DNA of 64,000 bases from contig NZ_MAQW01000001.1 of the NCBI RefSeq assembly GCF_001682855.1, positions 1,543,164 to 1,607,163 on the forward strand. Direction: 5' to 3'. Made by a program: the position numbers and the translations under genes. Every line of letters begins with the position of its first letter. Position 1 is the stretch's first letter. Below the pieces are notes generated by a model. The model ran no database searches and was not told the origin of the DNA. It was given only the letters and a program-made list of their open reading frames with translations. Of the stretch, positions 53,572 through 61,913 are shown piece after piece. The DNA is from Bacillus sp. FJAT-27264. Its GTDB lineage: Bacteria; Bacillota; Bacilli; Paenibacillales; Paenibacillaceae.

Positions 53572-54651
53572 TTAGTCATTCTCCCTGTATAACTCACTGT
53601 CCTTTATAGTTGGAGTCGGACTCAATACTTCCCCTGTAAATTCCTCAATAGGCAGACCATTTTCCACTTTTTTGACCCAATCATGATTGGCTAGCGCTGG
53701 TTTTCCAAGAGCAAACAGATCTGAACCTGCCTCAAGTGCCTTCTGTGCATCCTCCGGCTGATCCAATTGCCCATTGGCAATCACCGTTGTTTTCCCGTAC
53801 TTCTTGGCAAGCTCAGCTAATGTCAAATTACTGTTCGCAAAAGCAGGCGCTAAGCTATTGTATTCCGTGATGTGAATATAATCCGTTTGTTCTGCGCCAA
53901 TGGCGCCAAATATGATCTCAGCATCCTGTTCACCATTTGTCCATTTGTACTCATAATTATTGATCTTTGCTTGCGAAATACGAATACCAACAACGATACG
54001 ATCACCGACTTTTTCCCTAATAGCTCTAATAATCTCGGTTATGAAACGGGTACGCTTTTCAGTAGAGCCACCATATTCATCTTGACGAAGATTGGTATAA
54101 TCCGTTAGAAATTGATCTATCAAAAAACCATTGGCACCATGAAGTTCGATTCCATCGAAGCCTGCTTGTTCAGCTCTTACTGCAGCCTCTGCAAATCCGG
54201 CAATAATTTCTTGGATCTCCTTAGTGGTAAGTTCCTTCGGGGTATACCCCTGCTCTGCCCCAATGGACTGCACGGATGAAGGAGCAACTGTTCCCTCTCG
54301 ATACCGGTTACCTTGTGATACAGCACCAGCATGAGCAATTTGCAAAATAATCTTACTGCCTCGGGCATGTACAGCTCCAGTTACAGCTTTCCATGCAGTA
54401 ACGTGATCATCATTGGCGATCCCCGGTTGATTCAAAACGCCTTGGCTATATTCCTCATCTGGGTATGCTGCTTCTGCAATTATAAGACCAAATCCACCTG
54501 CAGCGAAGCTCTCATAATATCTTGCCATTCTGTCGGTTGCACGGCCATCGTTGTCCGCGGACATCCGTGTCATCGGGGCAAGCGCCACACGATTTTTAAG
54601 GGTTAAATTTCCAAGCTGGAAGCTGGAAAGCAGTGCGTTAGATGTTGTCAT
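53572..54651 (-). CDS. NADH:flavin oxidoreductase, Old Yellow Enzyme family
   Basis: A 359-residue FMN-dependent ene-reductase. Landmarks: NRVALAPMTRMSADN at the N-terminal strand, ILQIAHAGAVSQGNRY, ELHGANGFLIDQFL with substrate-binding His/Asn, and FALGKPALANHDWVKK at the phosphate site. The position occupied by Cys in YqjM is Thr here, closer to the NemA/classical group. The frame extends to 54702, but the ATG at 54651 has AAAAGGAG eight bases upstream. It reduces activated double bonds of electrophiles or nitro compounds. A promoter and operators lie upstream. Confidence 0.9.
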   Translation of the reverse strand: MTTSNALLSSFQLGNLTLKNRVALAPMTRMSADNDGRATDRMARYYESFAAGGFGLIIAEAAYPDEEYSQGVLNQPGIANDDHVTAWKAVTGAVHARGSKIILQIAHAGAVSQGNRYREGTVAPSSVQSIGAEQGYTPKELTTKEIQEIIAGFAEAAVRAEQAGFDGIELHGANGFLIDQFLTDYTNLRQDEYGGSTEKRTRFITEIIRAIREKVGDRIVVGIRISQAKINNYEYKWTNGEQDAEIIFGAIGAEQTDYIHITEYNSLAPAFANSNLTLAELAKKYGKTTVIANGQLDQPEDAQKALEAGSDLFALGKPALANHDWVKKVENGLPIEEFTGEVLSPTPTIKDSELYREND

Positions 54652-54690
54652 GGAGTTGCTCCTTTTATTAGTTATTAGAGTATCTCGTTT

Positions 54691-54710
54691 ATTATTGACC
54701 AAAAGGTCAT
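54691..54710. promoter_or_regulatory. TetR operator, proximal copy (OYE gene leader)
   Basis: ATTATTGACCAAAAGGTCAT contains the inverted repeat TGACC-AAAA-GGTCA, 40-60 bases before the flavoenzyme start. It matches the distal copy (opposite strand) at 17 of 20 positions. Confidence 0.65.
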
Positions 54711-54797
54711 TAAATGCCCAAAAAAATATATATGAAAGAACAACAAGTAAATTCTCTTAAGCACCCCCATGAACTATATGTCGAATGGCGTGGCTTT

Positions 54798-54830
54798 ATA
54801 ATATCAGTTATTTACCTTTTGGTCAATAAT
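54798..54830 (-). promoter_or_regulatory. promoter with overlapping TetR operator (distal copy)
   Basis: On the minus strand, -35 TTGACC (54821-54826) and -10 TATTAT (54798-54803) are separated by exactly 17 bases. The -35 lies inside ATTATTGACCAAAAGGTAAA (54811-54830), the second copy of the operator. Binding would directly block RNA polymerase. Confidence 0.7.
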
Positions 54831-54901
54831 GAAAATCAGCGAATGTTCCACAGATAGATTAAACACGTCCAAGCTCAGTGATCTCAAGCGCATATACATA
54901 A

Positions 54902-54927
54902 AACCCCCTTGGATTTCCAAGGGGGTT
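54902..54927 (-). terminator. intrinsic terminator of the Nramp gene
   Basis: AACCCCCTTGGA pairs with TCCAAGGGGGTT around a 2-base loop; the minus strand continues TTTATG. It begins ten bases after the transporter stop. Confidence 0.8.
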
Positions 54928-54937
54928 CACGCTTATG

Positions 54938-56296
54938 TCATCCTAAATCATGACCAGTCAAGATCACATAGCACACCAAGAACACATTGAGGGCAACGAT
55001 AACGCCGGTAGATAGCCAAGCCAGAATTTTAATCCACGGCCGATTGGCGAATTCGCCCATTTTCCGCTTATCGCTGGTGAACAGCACAAGTGGAATAACG
55101 GCAAACGGCAACTGCAAACTAAGCACTACCTGACTCCATAACAACATGTCGCCTGTCCCTCTGGAGCCGGCTATCCAAGTGACGATAAATGCGGGCACTA
55201 CAGCCAGTAACCGGGTAATCAATCTGCGGAGCCAAGGCGACACTCTCAATCGTACAAAGCCTTCCATCACAATCTGCCCTGCTAACGTTCCCGTAATGGT
55301 CGAGTTCTGACCAGAGGCAAGCAATGCGACTGCGAATAACGTGCCGGCAATACTAACGCCAAGGGTAGGACTTAAAAGCTCATACGCACCTTCTATTTCC
55401 GATACATTTAGACCCGTACCATGAAAAGCAGCAGCACCGAGGATCAAAATAGCAGAGTTAATCAAGAAAGCAAAGAACAATGAAAAATTAGAATCGAGAA
55501 CAGAAAACTTAAGCGCTTCTTTCCGTCCCTTGACAGTTCTCTCATATTGCCGGGTTTGCACAATCGATGAATGCAAGTACAGATTGTGTGGCATCACTGT
55601 TGCGCCCAAAATCCCTAATGAGATGAAGAGCATCTCGGGATTCGTGATGATCTCAAATTTAGGAACATAACCACCCAATAAAGCCGATACTTCCGGCTTT
55701 GATATGATCACTTCAAAGGTAAATACTGCGAATATGGTGAACATTAAGACGATAATAATCGACTCAATAATCCGAAAACCTTTTTTCTGTAAAAATAACA
55801 GCAGCAGTACATCAAGTGTAGTAATAGCGATCCCCCACAACAAAGGGATACCGAATAACAAATTAAGGGCAATCGCCGATCCAATGACTTCTGCCAGATC
55901 TGTTGCCACAATGGCAAGCTCTGTTAGAACCCATAAAAAAACAGCCATTTTGGGGCCAACGGCATCCCTCGTTGCCTGTGCCAAGTCTCTTCCGGTCACA
56001 ATCCCGAGCTTGGCAGACAAGACTTGCAGCAGCATGGCTATCAAATTTGAAATTAAAATAACAGATAAAAGAGTGTAGCCAAAGCGTGCGCCGCCCGCGA
56101 TTGAGGTTGCCCAGTTGCCCGGATCGATATAGCCGACGGCGACCAGTGACCCCGGCCCCGCAAAGGCCAGGAACTTTCTCCAAAATCCTGACTTTAGCGG
56201 AATTTTAACAGAATTATTTACCTCCTCCAAACTAATACTAGAACTGCTCCGCAACCATCCTTGATTTTCTTTCACTTGCTGAATGCCTGCATCCAT
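54938..56296 (-). CDS. mntH: Nramp-family divalent metal transporter (MntH-like)
   Basis: A 452-residue proton-coupled Mn2+/Fe2+ importer with eleven predicted helices. The metal-binding motif DPGNWAT is on helix 1 and MPHNLYLHSS on helix 6; ATDLAEVIGSA and the transport signature GQNSTITGTLAGQIVMEGF are also present. A GTG at 56314 is in frame; the ATG at 56296 has AGGAG five bases upstream and is preferred. It stands alone. No yybP-type leader is evident upstream, and no MntR site could be assigned with confidence. Confidence 0.92.
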   Translation of the reverse strand: MDAGIQQVKENQGWLRSSSSISLEEVNNSVKIPLKSGFWRKFLAFAGPGSLVAVGYIDPGNWATSIAGGARFGYTLLSVILISNLIAMLLQVLSAKLGIVTGRDLAQATRDAVGPKMAVFLWVLTELAIVATDLAEVIGSAIALNLLFGIPLLWGIAITTLDVLLLLFLQKKGFRIIESIIIVLMFTIFAVFTFEVIISKPEVSALLGGYVPKFEIITNPEMLFISLGILGATVMPHNLYLHSSIVQTRQYERTVKGRKEALKFSVLDSNFSLFFAFLINSAILILGAAAFHGTGLNVSEIEGAYELLSPTLGVSIAGTLFAVALLASGQNSTITGTLAGQIVMEGFVRLRVSPWLRRLITRLLAVVPAFIVTWIAGSRGTGDMLLWSQVVLSLQLPFAVIPLVLFTSDKRKMGEFANRPWIKILAWLSTGVIVALNVFLVCYVILTGHDLG

Positions 56297-56428
56297 GGCC
56301 TCTCCTCTTTTCACACATTAATCGTGGGGTTGTTCCGAGCCCCTAAACCTAACGAACATATACTGACGAATCTTATTTTGCTCTCAGGAAACATTTTTGT
56401 CAATAGCTAAATTTTATGCACTAAACTA

Positions 56429-56479
56429 AAAAAAGAGGTCCGCCCCAAAACCCATGAAATGGATGATTGGACCGGACCT
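56429..56479 (-). terminator. second terminator after the FhuB gene
   Basis: Nested stems AGGTCCG/CGGACCT, CCAA/TTGG and CCAT/ATGG on the minus strand are followed by CTCTTTTTTT. With the hairpin at 56582-56608 it forms a tandem pair ahead of the Nramp promoter region. Nothing else was seen in 56297-56633. Confidence 0.75.
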
Positions 56480-56581
56480 TATTAAAATGAAGATGGGAAG
56501 TTGGTTCTCACGCCATCTCAATCACGGATGTCGATATTAAATGCGGATTTATTATTGTATGCCCAGCATAAACGCACACAA

Positions 56582-56608
56582 AATAGACCGCCCCATGACG
56601 GGACGGCC
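56582..56608 (-). terminator. first hairpin after the FhuB gene
   Basis: GACCGCCCC and GGGACGGCC pair with two wobble positions around a 5-base loop, followed on the minus strand by TATTTTG. It lies 26 bases after the permease stop. Confidence 0.6.
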
Positions 56609-56633
56609 TTGAATAAGCGTATCAAACCGCGCT

Positions 56634-58703
56634 CTACCCTTTTCTAACAAGTGAACGATACATTAAAAAGAGGAAATAAGGTGCGCCGATCAGCATAATG
56701 ATCAGACCTGACGGTATTTCTTTTGGTGCCATAATCGTTCTCCCCACAGTATCGGCGATCACCAGCAACAATCCGCCGAGCAGACCCGACAAAATAATGG
56801 AGCGTCTTGTATGATGGCCAATCATCATCCGCACCGCATGCGGTGCGATGAGTCCGAGAAAACCAATCGTCCCCACACTAGCAACAGCTCCCGCTGCCAG
56901 CAATACCCCAATAATCATCGCCCAAAGCCGCGTCCCTCGAACGGGCAAGCCTAGACCAACTGAGCTCTCATCACCAAATGCGAGCAAATCGATTTTTCGT
57001 CCCAAATAGTAAGCAATGGGAACCAGCACAAGGAGAAAGATCAGAAGGCTATAAAATTGATTCCAGCCCCGTCCATAGGTCGAGCCTGTGATCCAAATTA
57101 AGGAATTGCCACTCCAGATGCTTGCCTTGACAATCATCACCTGTATGCCCGCCGAGGCGATTGCAGATATTGCGATTCCAAGCAGGATGAGAACAGACGG
57201 ATTCAGACCTCTGCGCCATGCGAGGAAGAATACAAAGGCTGCTGCCAAAGCTCCGCCAGCCATTGCGGCAATAGGTAAGGCAATGACCGTCATTGCCGGC
57301 CATGCGAACAACACGATCAGCGCACCAAAGCCAGCTCCTGAGGTCACACCGATAATAGAGGCGTCTGCCAGTGGATTGCGGACAGCGCTCTGAATCATTA
57401 CACCGCTAATGGCAAGTGCGATACCGCCCGCAGCTGCAACCAGTGTACGCGGAAGTCTTAAATTCAGCAGAACAGAATACGAATCATCGCCCCTCTGGGC
57501 AAGACTGCTCAGTAGATCTCCAATAGGTATCTTCGTCCCGCCAAGCGACAAGCTCACAAGGATAATAACGATTAGCAGTACACTCATGAATATCGCAGTC
57601 GGAACAAAACGCATACGTAGCGCTACTCCGCCGATACTCATGGAGGATTGTCCTGGACCTGAACCCGATATATTTTTCATTCTGGTCAGCACTAGCCAAA
57701 TGAGCCAAGGTGCGCCGATAATCGCCATAACCGCACCGACCGGCATCTCCCCTACACTACTCCGCACTGCACGCGCAAGTGTGTCCGCTGCCGTTATGAG
57801 CAACGCACCCCACAAGGCGCTCGCGGGAATGAGCAAACGATGCTTACTTATACCGCTAAGCCGGACAAGATGGGGAGCGACGAGGCCGACAAAGCCGATG
57901 GGGCCGACCACGCTGACCACGATCGCAGCCATCAATACAGATATGCCGAGGCCCACAGCCCGGGTTAACCCTACCCGCTGTCCTAGCGAACGGGCCGTGG
58001 ACTCATCAAGTTCAAGCGCATCGAATTGCCTGCCTGCGAACACGGATACTCCAAGGAGCACAAGGACAAAGGGCCAAGCATACCGGACGCCGTCCCAGTT
58101 CAGCTGAATCAGAGAACCCGAACCCCATAAGAATAGATTCTGTGTTTCTGTCTTGTTGAAAATAAATAGTGCCGAGGTGAACGCTCCAAGCACCATGGAC
58201 ACGATCATTCCCGATAGAGCCAGCCGGACAGGTGTAGCCGTCTTGCCGCCGCTCAGTAGATAGGCAATAAGCGCCGCCAGCAGGCCCCCGGCAGCTGCCA
58301 GCACAAATGGGAATTGATGCTGCAAAGCCGGGAAAACAACCATCCCAAGAACAACCATAAAATAAGCGCCCGCATTAATCCCCAGTGTATCTGAGGAAGC
58401 AAGCGGGTTCTTCGTTATCGTTTGTAGTAACGCACCAGCCGCAGCCAGGGCAGCCCCGGCCAGAATACCGATCACTGTACGCGGCATGCGGATATCCCAG
58501 AGCAGATTATGTTCCATGATATCCTGACGGTTCAGCAATCCCTCCATTACAGTACTCGCTGGGATTTTCGCCTCCCCAAAGCCTAGGCTTAGAATGAACA
58601 GACCGAAGAGGACGGCAAGGCCGCCCCCAAATATTCCAATAATCCGCCAGGTCATATTGATTGAAGTTTTTTCACTGCTATGCCCGTTCATAGTAGCACT
58701 CAT
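56634..58703 (-). CDS. fhuB: fused iron(III)-siderophore ABC permease, FhuB type
   Basis: A 689-residue permease made of two FecCD domains in one chain (about 20-340 and 360-689), each with about ten helices. Both repeat the marks RMPRTVIGILAGAALAAAGA / LRLPRTLVAAAGGIALAISG, NPLA, and GPIGFVGLVAPHLVRL / GTIGFLGLIAPHAVRM. Bacillus species usually encode the two halves separately; fusion is the E. coli FhuB layout. Its ATG overlaps the stop of the binding-protein gene. No FhuC ATPase gene follows, so an ATPase from another locus must energise it. Confidence 0.92.
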   Translation of the reverse strand: MSATMNGHSSEKTSINMTWRIIGIFGGGLAVLFGLFILSLGFGEAKIPASTVMEGLLNRQDIMEHNLLWDIRMPRTVIGILAGAALAAAGALLQTITKNPLASSDTLGINAGAYFMVVLGMVVFPALQHQFPFVLAAAGGLLAALIAYLLSGGKTATPVRLALSGMIVSMVLGAFTSALFIFNKTETQNLFLWGSGSLIQLNWDGVRYAWPFVLVLLGVSVFAGRQFDALELDESTARSLGQRVGLTRAVGLGISVLMAAIVVSVVGPIGFVGLVAPHLVRLSGISKHRLLIPASALWGALLITAADTLARAVRSSVGEMPVGAVMAIIGAPWLIWLVLTRMKNISGSGPGQSSMSIGGVALRMRFVPTAIFMSVLLIVIILVSLSLGGTKIPIGDLLSSLAQRGDDSYSVLLNLRLPRTLVAAAGGIALAISGVMIQSAVRNPLADASIIGVTSGAGFGALIVLFAWPAMTVIALPIAAMAGGALAAAFVFFLAWRRGLNPSVLILLGIAISAIASAGIQVMIVKASIWSGNSLIWITGSTYGRGWNQFYSLLIFLLVLVPIAYYLGRKIDLLAFGDESSVGLGLPVRGTRLWAMIIGVLLAAGAVASVGTIGFLGLIAPHAVRMMIGHHTRRSIILSGLLGGLLLVIADTVGRTIMAPKEIPSGLIIMLIGAPYFLFLMYRSLVRKG

Positions 58704-59722
58704 TTCGTTAAGGTTTTTACAACTTCATCCACAATGACCTTGGAGGAGATTGGACCGCCGAACACCCAGGTTGCGCTGTCTAATGCGTAAGTGCGTTTCT
58801 CTTTAACGAAGGTAAGACCGTTCCAAACCGAATTATCCTTCAGTGTCTTTGTGAAAATATCATCATCCTTTTGGACGATATAGAGCAGATTAGTATCCTG
58901 AACCGCAGGCAAGGCTTCAACCGTCGATGTGCTGAATCCGTAGCTCTCGAAATTTTCAGGTTTCCAGTCGTTCTTCAGACCAATCCGGTCCAACGTTTGT
59001 ACCGCTAGTGAATTATCTGTGAAAAGACGCATCGTTGCAGCATTTTGATAGCTATATGCTTGTGTCAGTACGTAATTCAGACCTTCCTTGCCAGCTGCAG
59101 CCAGCTTCGTCTTTGCATCCGTATAATGCGCATCCAAGTCTGCGAGGACTTTGTCACCTTCCACGGTTTTACCAAGAGCCGCAGCTATCGTTTTAAAAGT
59201 GTCTTCCATCAATGTGTATTGATCGCCTTGCCCTTCAGCCGGATACAGATTAAAAATCAGTGTTGGAGCAATACTTTTCAGTTGATCATAAATGGCTTCG
59301 TTGCTTGGAGCATTCGCAATAATCAAATCCGGCTTCAACGCCGCAATCGTCTCCAGATTTGGCTCGTCGCGCGTACCAACATCCGTCACGCTTGCATCCA
59401 ATGGTGCTTCAGATGTCACATACAGCTTATAGTTTTCGTTATCGGCGTTCCCCACCGGCTGTACTCCGAGCGCAATTACATCTTCTGTAAATGTCCACTC
59501 CAGTACAACAACCTTTTGTACAGGCTTATCCAACTTAACCTCGCCTTTAGAGTCCTTTAATACAATAGGGCCACTTGCGGTTTCACTGCCAGTATTTTCA
59601 GCCACCGCATTGCTCTTCGGCTCGCTGTTTGTTGCCGGATTCGTATTATTGTTAGACCCACAACCCGCTGCAACCAGTATCACAACAATAAGCATAACTA
59701 CACTCAAAAACCTTTTGTGCAT
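58700..59722 (-). CDS. iron-siderophore-binding lipoprotein
   Basis: A 340-residue lipoprotein of the FhuD/FepB class (Peripla_BP_2). Lipobox VAAGC lies near residue 20, then an Asn/Ser/Glu linker. The mature part shows KVVVLEWTFTEDVIALGVQPVG, VTDVGTRDEPNLETIAALKPDLIIA and TWVFGGPIS. The frame reaches 59818, but the ATG at 59722 follows AGGGGG and starts the signal peptide; the longer version would run through the Fur box. First gene of a two-gene Fur-controlled unit with the fused permease. Confidence 0.9.
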   Translation of the reverse strand: MHKRFLSVVMLIVVILVAAGCGSNNNTNPATNSEPKSNAVAENTGSETASGPIVLKDSKGEVKLDKPVQKVVVLEWTFTEDVIALGVQPVGNADNENYKLYVTSEAPLDASVTDVGTRDEPNLETIAALKPDLIIANAPSNEAIYDQLKSIAPTLIFNLYPAEGQGDQYTLMEDTFKTIAAALGKTVEGDKVLADLDAHYTDAKTKLAAAGKEGLNYVLTQAYSYQNAATMRLFTDNSLAVQTLDRIGLKNDWKPENFESYGFSTSTVEALPAVQDTNLLYIVQKDDDIFTKTLKDNSVWNGLTFVKEKRTYALDSATWVFGGPISSKVIVDEVVKTLTK

Positions 59723-59756
59723 TTTGTATATCCCCCTAATTTCTATAAATTGTATA

Positions 59757-59771
59757 TGATAATGATTATCA
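59757..59771. promoter_or_regulatory. Fur box (perfect 7-1-7)
   Basis: TGATAATGATTATCA matches the Bacillus Fur core TGATAATNATTATCA with no mismatch, 35 bases upstream of the siderophore-binding protein start. Iron-replete repression of the two-gene importer is strongly expected. Confidence 0.9.
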
Positions 59772-59854
59772 TTTTTAATAACATGAACTATGTTATCTAC
59801 GATTACATGGAAAGTCAAGGGAATATGATATTTTTACTACTCTATCTTTGGATG

Positions 59855-59902
59855 CAAAAAGCCCGCAAATCGCTTTTAACAAGCAGATTTGCGGGCTTTA
59901 AA
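59855..59902. terminator. terminator of the aldo/keto reductase gene
   Basis: AAAGCCCGCAAATC pairs with GATTTGCGGGCTTT, with inner GCTT/AAGC. The minus strand continues in T residues. It lies nine bases after the reductase stop. Confidence 0.85.
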
Positions 59903-59910
59903 TCATCTTA

Positions 59911-60735
59911 TTATCTCATATGAAATTCATTTGGATGCGGGCCTTTGCGGCGGTTGCTGTCCAGTTGATCAATAGACTCCATATCGTCAGCCGAAAGTTC
60001 AAAGTCAAACACATTGAAGTTTTCTTCAATTCTGGAAGGAGTAACGGATTTCGGAATCACAATCGCGTTACGTTGCAAGTGCCAGCGAAGTACGACTTGC
60101 GCTGGAGATTTGCCATGAGCTTCGGCCAGCTTGACGATGGCTTCGTCCTTCAAAACATCGCCGCCTTGATCTAGTGGACTCCAAGCTTCAACGAAAATAC
60201 TGTGCTCATCACAGAACGCCTTCAATTCTTTTTGAGCTAAGTACGGGTGACATTCGATCTGATTGAGGACCGGCTTCACTTCACATTCCTTCAGAAGACG
60301 CTCCAAATGCTCGATTTCAAAGTTACATACACCGATCGCCTTCACTTTACCATCATGGTACAGTTTCTCCAGCGCCTTGTAAGTATCAATGTACTGATCG
60401 AAATTCGGCGTTGGCCAGTGGATCAAATACAAATCAATATAATCGAGTTCCAGCTTCTTCAAGCTTTCATCAAAAGCGCGCAAGGTGTTCTCATATCCTT
60501 GATCTGCGTTCCACACTTTAGTGGTGATGAACAGCTTCTCCCGAGGAATTGCGGATTCCTTGATGGCTTGTCCCACGCCCAGCTCGTTCTGATAAATCAT
60601 GGCCGTATCAATCGAAGTATAGCCCACTTCAAAGGCTTTTGTTACAGCAGCAGTCGCTTGGTCATCGCTAACCTGCCATACGCCGAATCCAAGCTGAGGC
60701 ATTTTTACACCGTTGTTCAATGTTACAAAATTCAT
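59911..60735 (-). CDS. aldo/keto reductase (AKR5/YvgN-like)
   Basis: A 274-residue NADPH-dependent reductase. The catalytic tetrad is D43, Y48, K73 and H106 (SIDTAMIYQNE, ITTKVWN, LYLIHWPTPN). VIPKSVTPSRIEEN forms the cofactor-phosphate site. Relatives reduce methylglyoxal, 2,5-diketo-gluconate and other aldehydes. It follows the IclR gene by 66 bp on the same strand, with a perfect 15-bp inverted repeat in the gap, so it may be both co-transcribed and separately controlled. Confidence 0.9.
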   Translation of the reverse strand: MNFVTLNNGVKMPQLGFGVWQVSDDQATAAVTKAFEVGYTSIDTAMIYQNELGVGQAIKESAIPREKLFITTKVWNADQGYENTLRAFDESLKKLELDYIDLYLIHWPTPNFDQYIDTYKALEKLYHDGKVKAIGVCNFEIEHLERLLKECEVKPVLNQIECHPYLAQKELKAFCDEHSIFVEAWSPLDQGGDVLKDEAIVKLAEAHGKSPAQVVLRWHLQRNAIVIPKSVTPSRIEENFNVFDFELSADDMESIDQLDSNRRKGPHPNEFHMR

Positions 60736-60771
60736 GGTCTATTCTCCTCCGAATATATTTTTATTTATTCA

Positions 60772-60815
60772 AATCAATTTCATAAACGCTCACTTATCAA
60801 TTTATGAAATTGATT
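60772..60815. other. perfect 15-bp inverted repeat in the IclR-AKR gap
   Basis: AATCAATTTCATAAA (60772-60786) and TTTATGAAATTGATT (60801-60815) are exact complements with a 14-base loop. The right arm overlaps the IclR stop. AT-rich arms without a T-run favour an operator or RNA stem over a terminator. Confidence 0.6.
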
Positions 60816-61605
60816 CATGGCTCAACAGATTTGAAATCTCTTGTGCACATGACGTTACCTGCTCAATATGATAGTCATCCTTCTCTTTGGACACTCGGGT
60901 TGTAGGACCGCTGATCGCAATGGCTGCAATGACCTTGCCATCCTTCCAGATCGGTGCGCCGATGCACCTGGCCCCGCATTCCCCTTCTTCATCATCCAAA
61001 GCATAACCTTTGACCTTAATGTTACTCAGTTCCTCACGGAATTTCTCCTGGGAAGTAATCGTATGCTCCGTCTGCTTCTCCAAAGACATATTCTCCAAGA
61101 TCCACGACTGCAGCTCTTCACTCTGATAAGCAAGCAAACATTTTCCAATGGCGTCGCCACGAATAGGCTTACGATCACCGATCACATGATGAGTTCGAGT
61201 GGCATACATCCCTGAAATTGCATGCGTGATCACTACCTCTGTGCCATGAAGCATTCCGATGTAGGAGGTCTCCCCTGTCGTCTTGCTTAGCTTGTCCATA
61301 GAAGGCACGGATTGCAAGAGATCAACGTCCTGCTTGAGGAGATTCTCACTTTCTAATTTGGATACAAACACATCCGAAATCACAAACCCATTTTTGGGGC
61401 TTCTCATGATGAAATCATTCTGCTCCAGTGTGCTCACCAAGCGATACGCCGTGCTTTGGTTGAGCTGTAACTCTTCCATGATCTCTTGAGTAGTGATGTT
61501 GGGATTATGGAGTACAAGGTTAAAAATATCCAAACCCTTCTTGAGCGTACCGACCTCATTACGGTTTATATCCCCACCCCCACTGCTATAGAATTCCACT
61601 CCCAA
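60802..61605 (-). CDS. IclR-family transcriptional regulator
   Basis: About 267 residues as an upper bound. The N-terminal winged HTH begins VGTLKKGLDIFNLVL with recognition segment LQLNQSTAYRLVSTLEQND, and the effector domain includes GDRKPIRGDAIGKCLLAY and DDEEGECGARCIGAPIW, both typical. The start is uncertain: TTG at 61605 lies almost on the predicted transcription start and has no ribosome site, while GGGGGTGGGG further in is followed by no standard in-frame start. It probably controls itself and the downstream reductase. Confidence 0.85.
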   Translation of the reverse strand: MGVEFYSSGGGDINRNEVGTLKKGLDIFNLVLHNPNITTQEIMEELQLNQSTAYRLVSTLEQNDFIMRSPKNGFVISDVFVSKLESENLLKQDVDLLQSVPSMDKLSKTTGETSYIGMLHGTEVVITHAISGMYATRTHHVIGDRKPIRGDAIGKCLLAYQSEELQSWILENMSLEKQTEHTITSQEKFREELSNIKVKGYALDDEEGECGARCIGAPIWKDGKVIAAIAISGPTTRVSKEKDDYHIEQVTSCAQEISNLLSHESIS

Positions 61606-61610
61606 TTGGG

Positions 61611-61639
61611 ATTATAGCAAAGGGGAATCCATTATTCAA
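61611..61639 (-). promoter_or_regulatory. strong promoter of the IclR gene
   Basis: On the minus strand, -35 TTGAAT (61634-61639), a 17-base spacer and extended -10 TGCTATAAT (TATAAT at 61611-61616). The palindrome CCCAATTGGG (61602-61611) lies at the expected start point. Confidence 0.75.
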
Positions 61640-61660
61640 ATATAGATAATTAAATTATTT

Positions 61661-61683
61661 ATTTTATCCATAATGGATAAAAT
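61661..61683. promoter_or_regulatory. 11-1-11 palindrome, candidate IclR operator
   Basis: Arms ATTTTATCCAT and ATGGATAAAAT flank one central A. It is 22 bases upstream of the -35 element of the IclR promoter. Further half-sites ATCCATTATT overlap the -35 at about 61628-61637. The size and symmetry suit IclR-family operators. Confidence 0.6.
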
Positions 61684-61821
61684 TTTTCGATAATCCAATA
61701 TTCCTGCAAGCAAGACGTTGTTATATACATTTACTATGCAACACTCACATGGTAAATTTAGTAATGATATCAATTTAGTAGATACGTAACCCATGAAAAT
61801 AAGGACGTGCCTGTTTGAAGA

Positions 61822-61880
61822 AAAAAAACAGCGGCAACCTAGGAATTGAATTATCAAATCCATAAGCTGTCGCTGCTTTT
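61822..61880 (-). terminator. probable terminator of the esterase gene
   Basis: On the minus strand, AAAAGCAGCGACA pairs with TGCCGCTGTTTT with one bulge, across a long loop, and continues into eight T residues. It starts about 34 bases after the esterase stop. The rest of 61684-61821 shows no gene. Confidence 0.55.
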
Positions 61881-61913
61881 GTTATGAGTTCTTACTGTTA
61901 TTATTCTTCCGGA

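Noticed and set aside
56297..56428. manganese (yybP-type) riboswitch or MntR box before the Nramp gene
   Set aside because: No matching paired elements or convincing palindrome were found; the region is AT-rich and contains only the tandem terminators of the upstream gene further on.
59717..59923. 68-codon plus-strand frame across the Fur box
   Set aside because: It overlaps the signal peptide region of the lipoprotein gene, the Fur box and the terminator of the reductase; no family resemblance.
61636..61863. 75-codon minus-strand frame upstream of the IclR gene
   Set aside because: It covers the IclR promoter and palindromes and has no ribosome site; composition is AT-driven.
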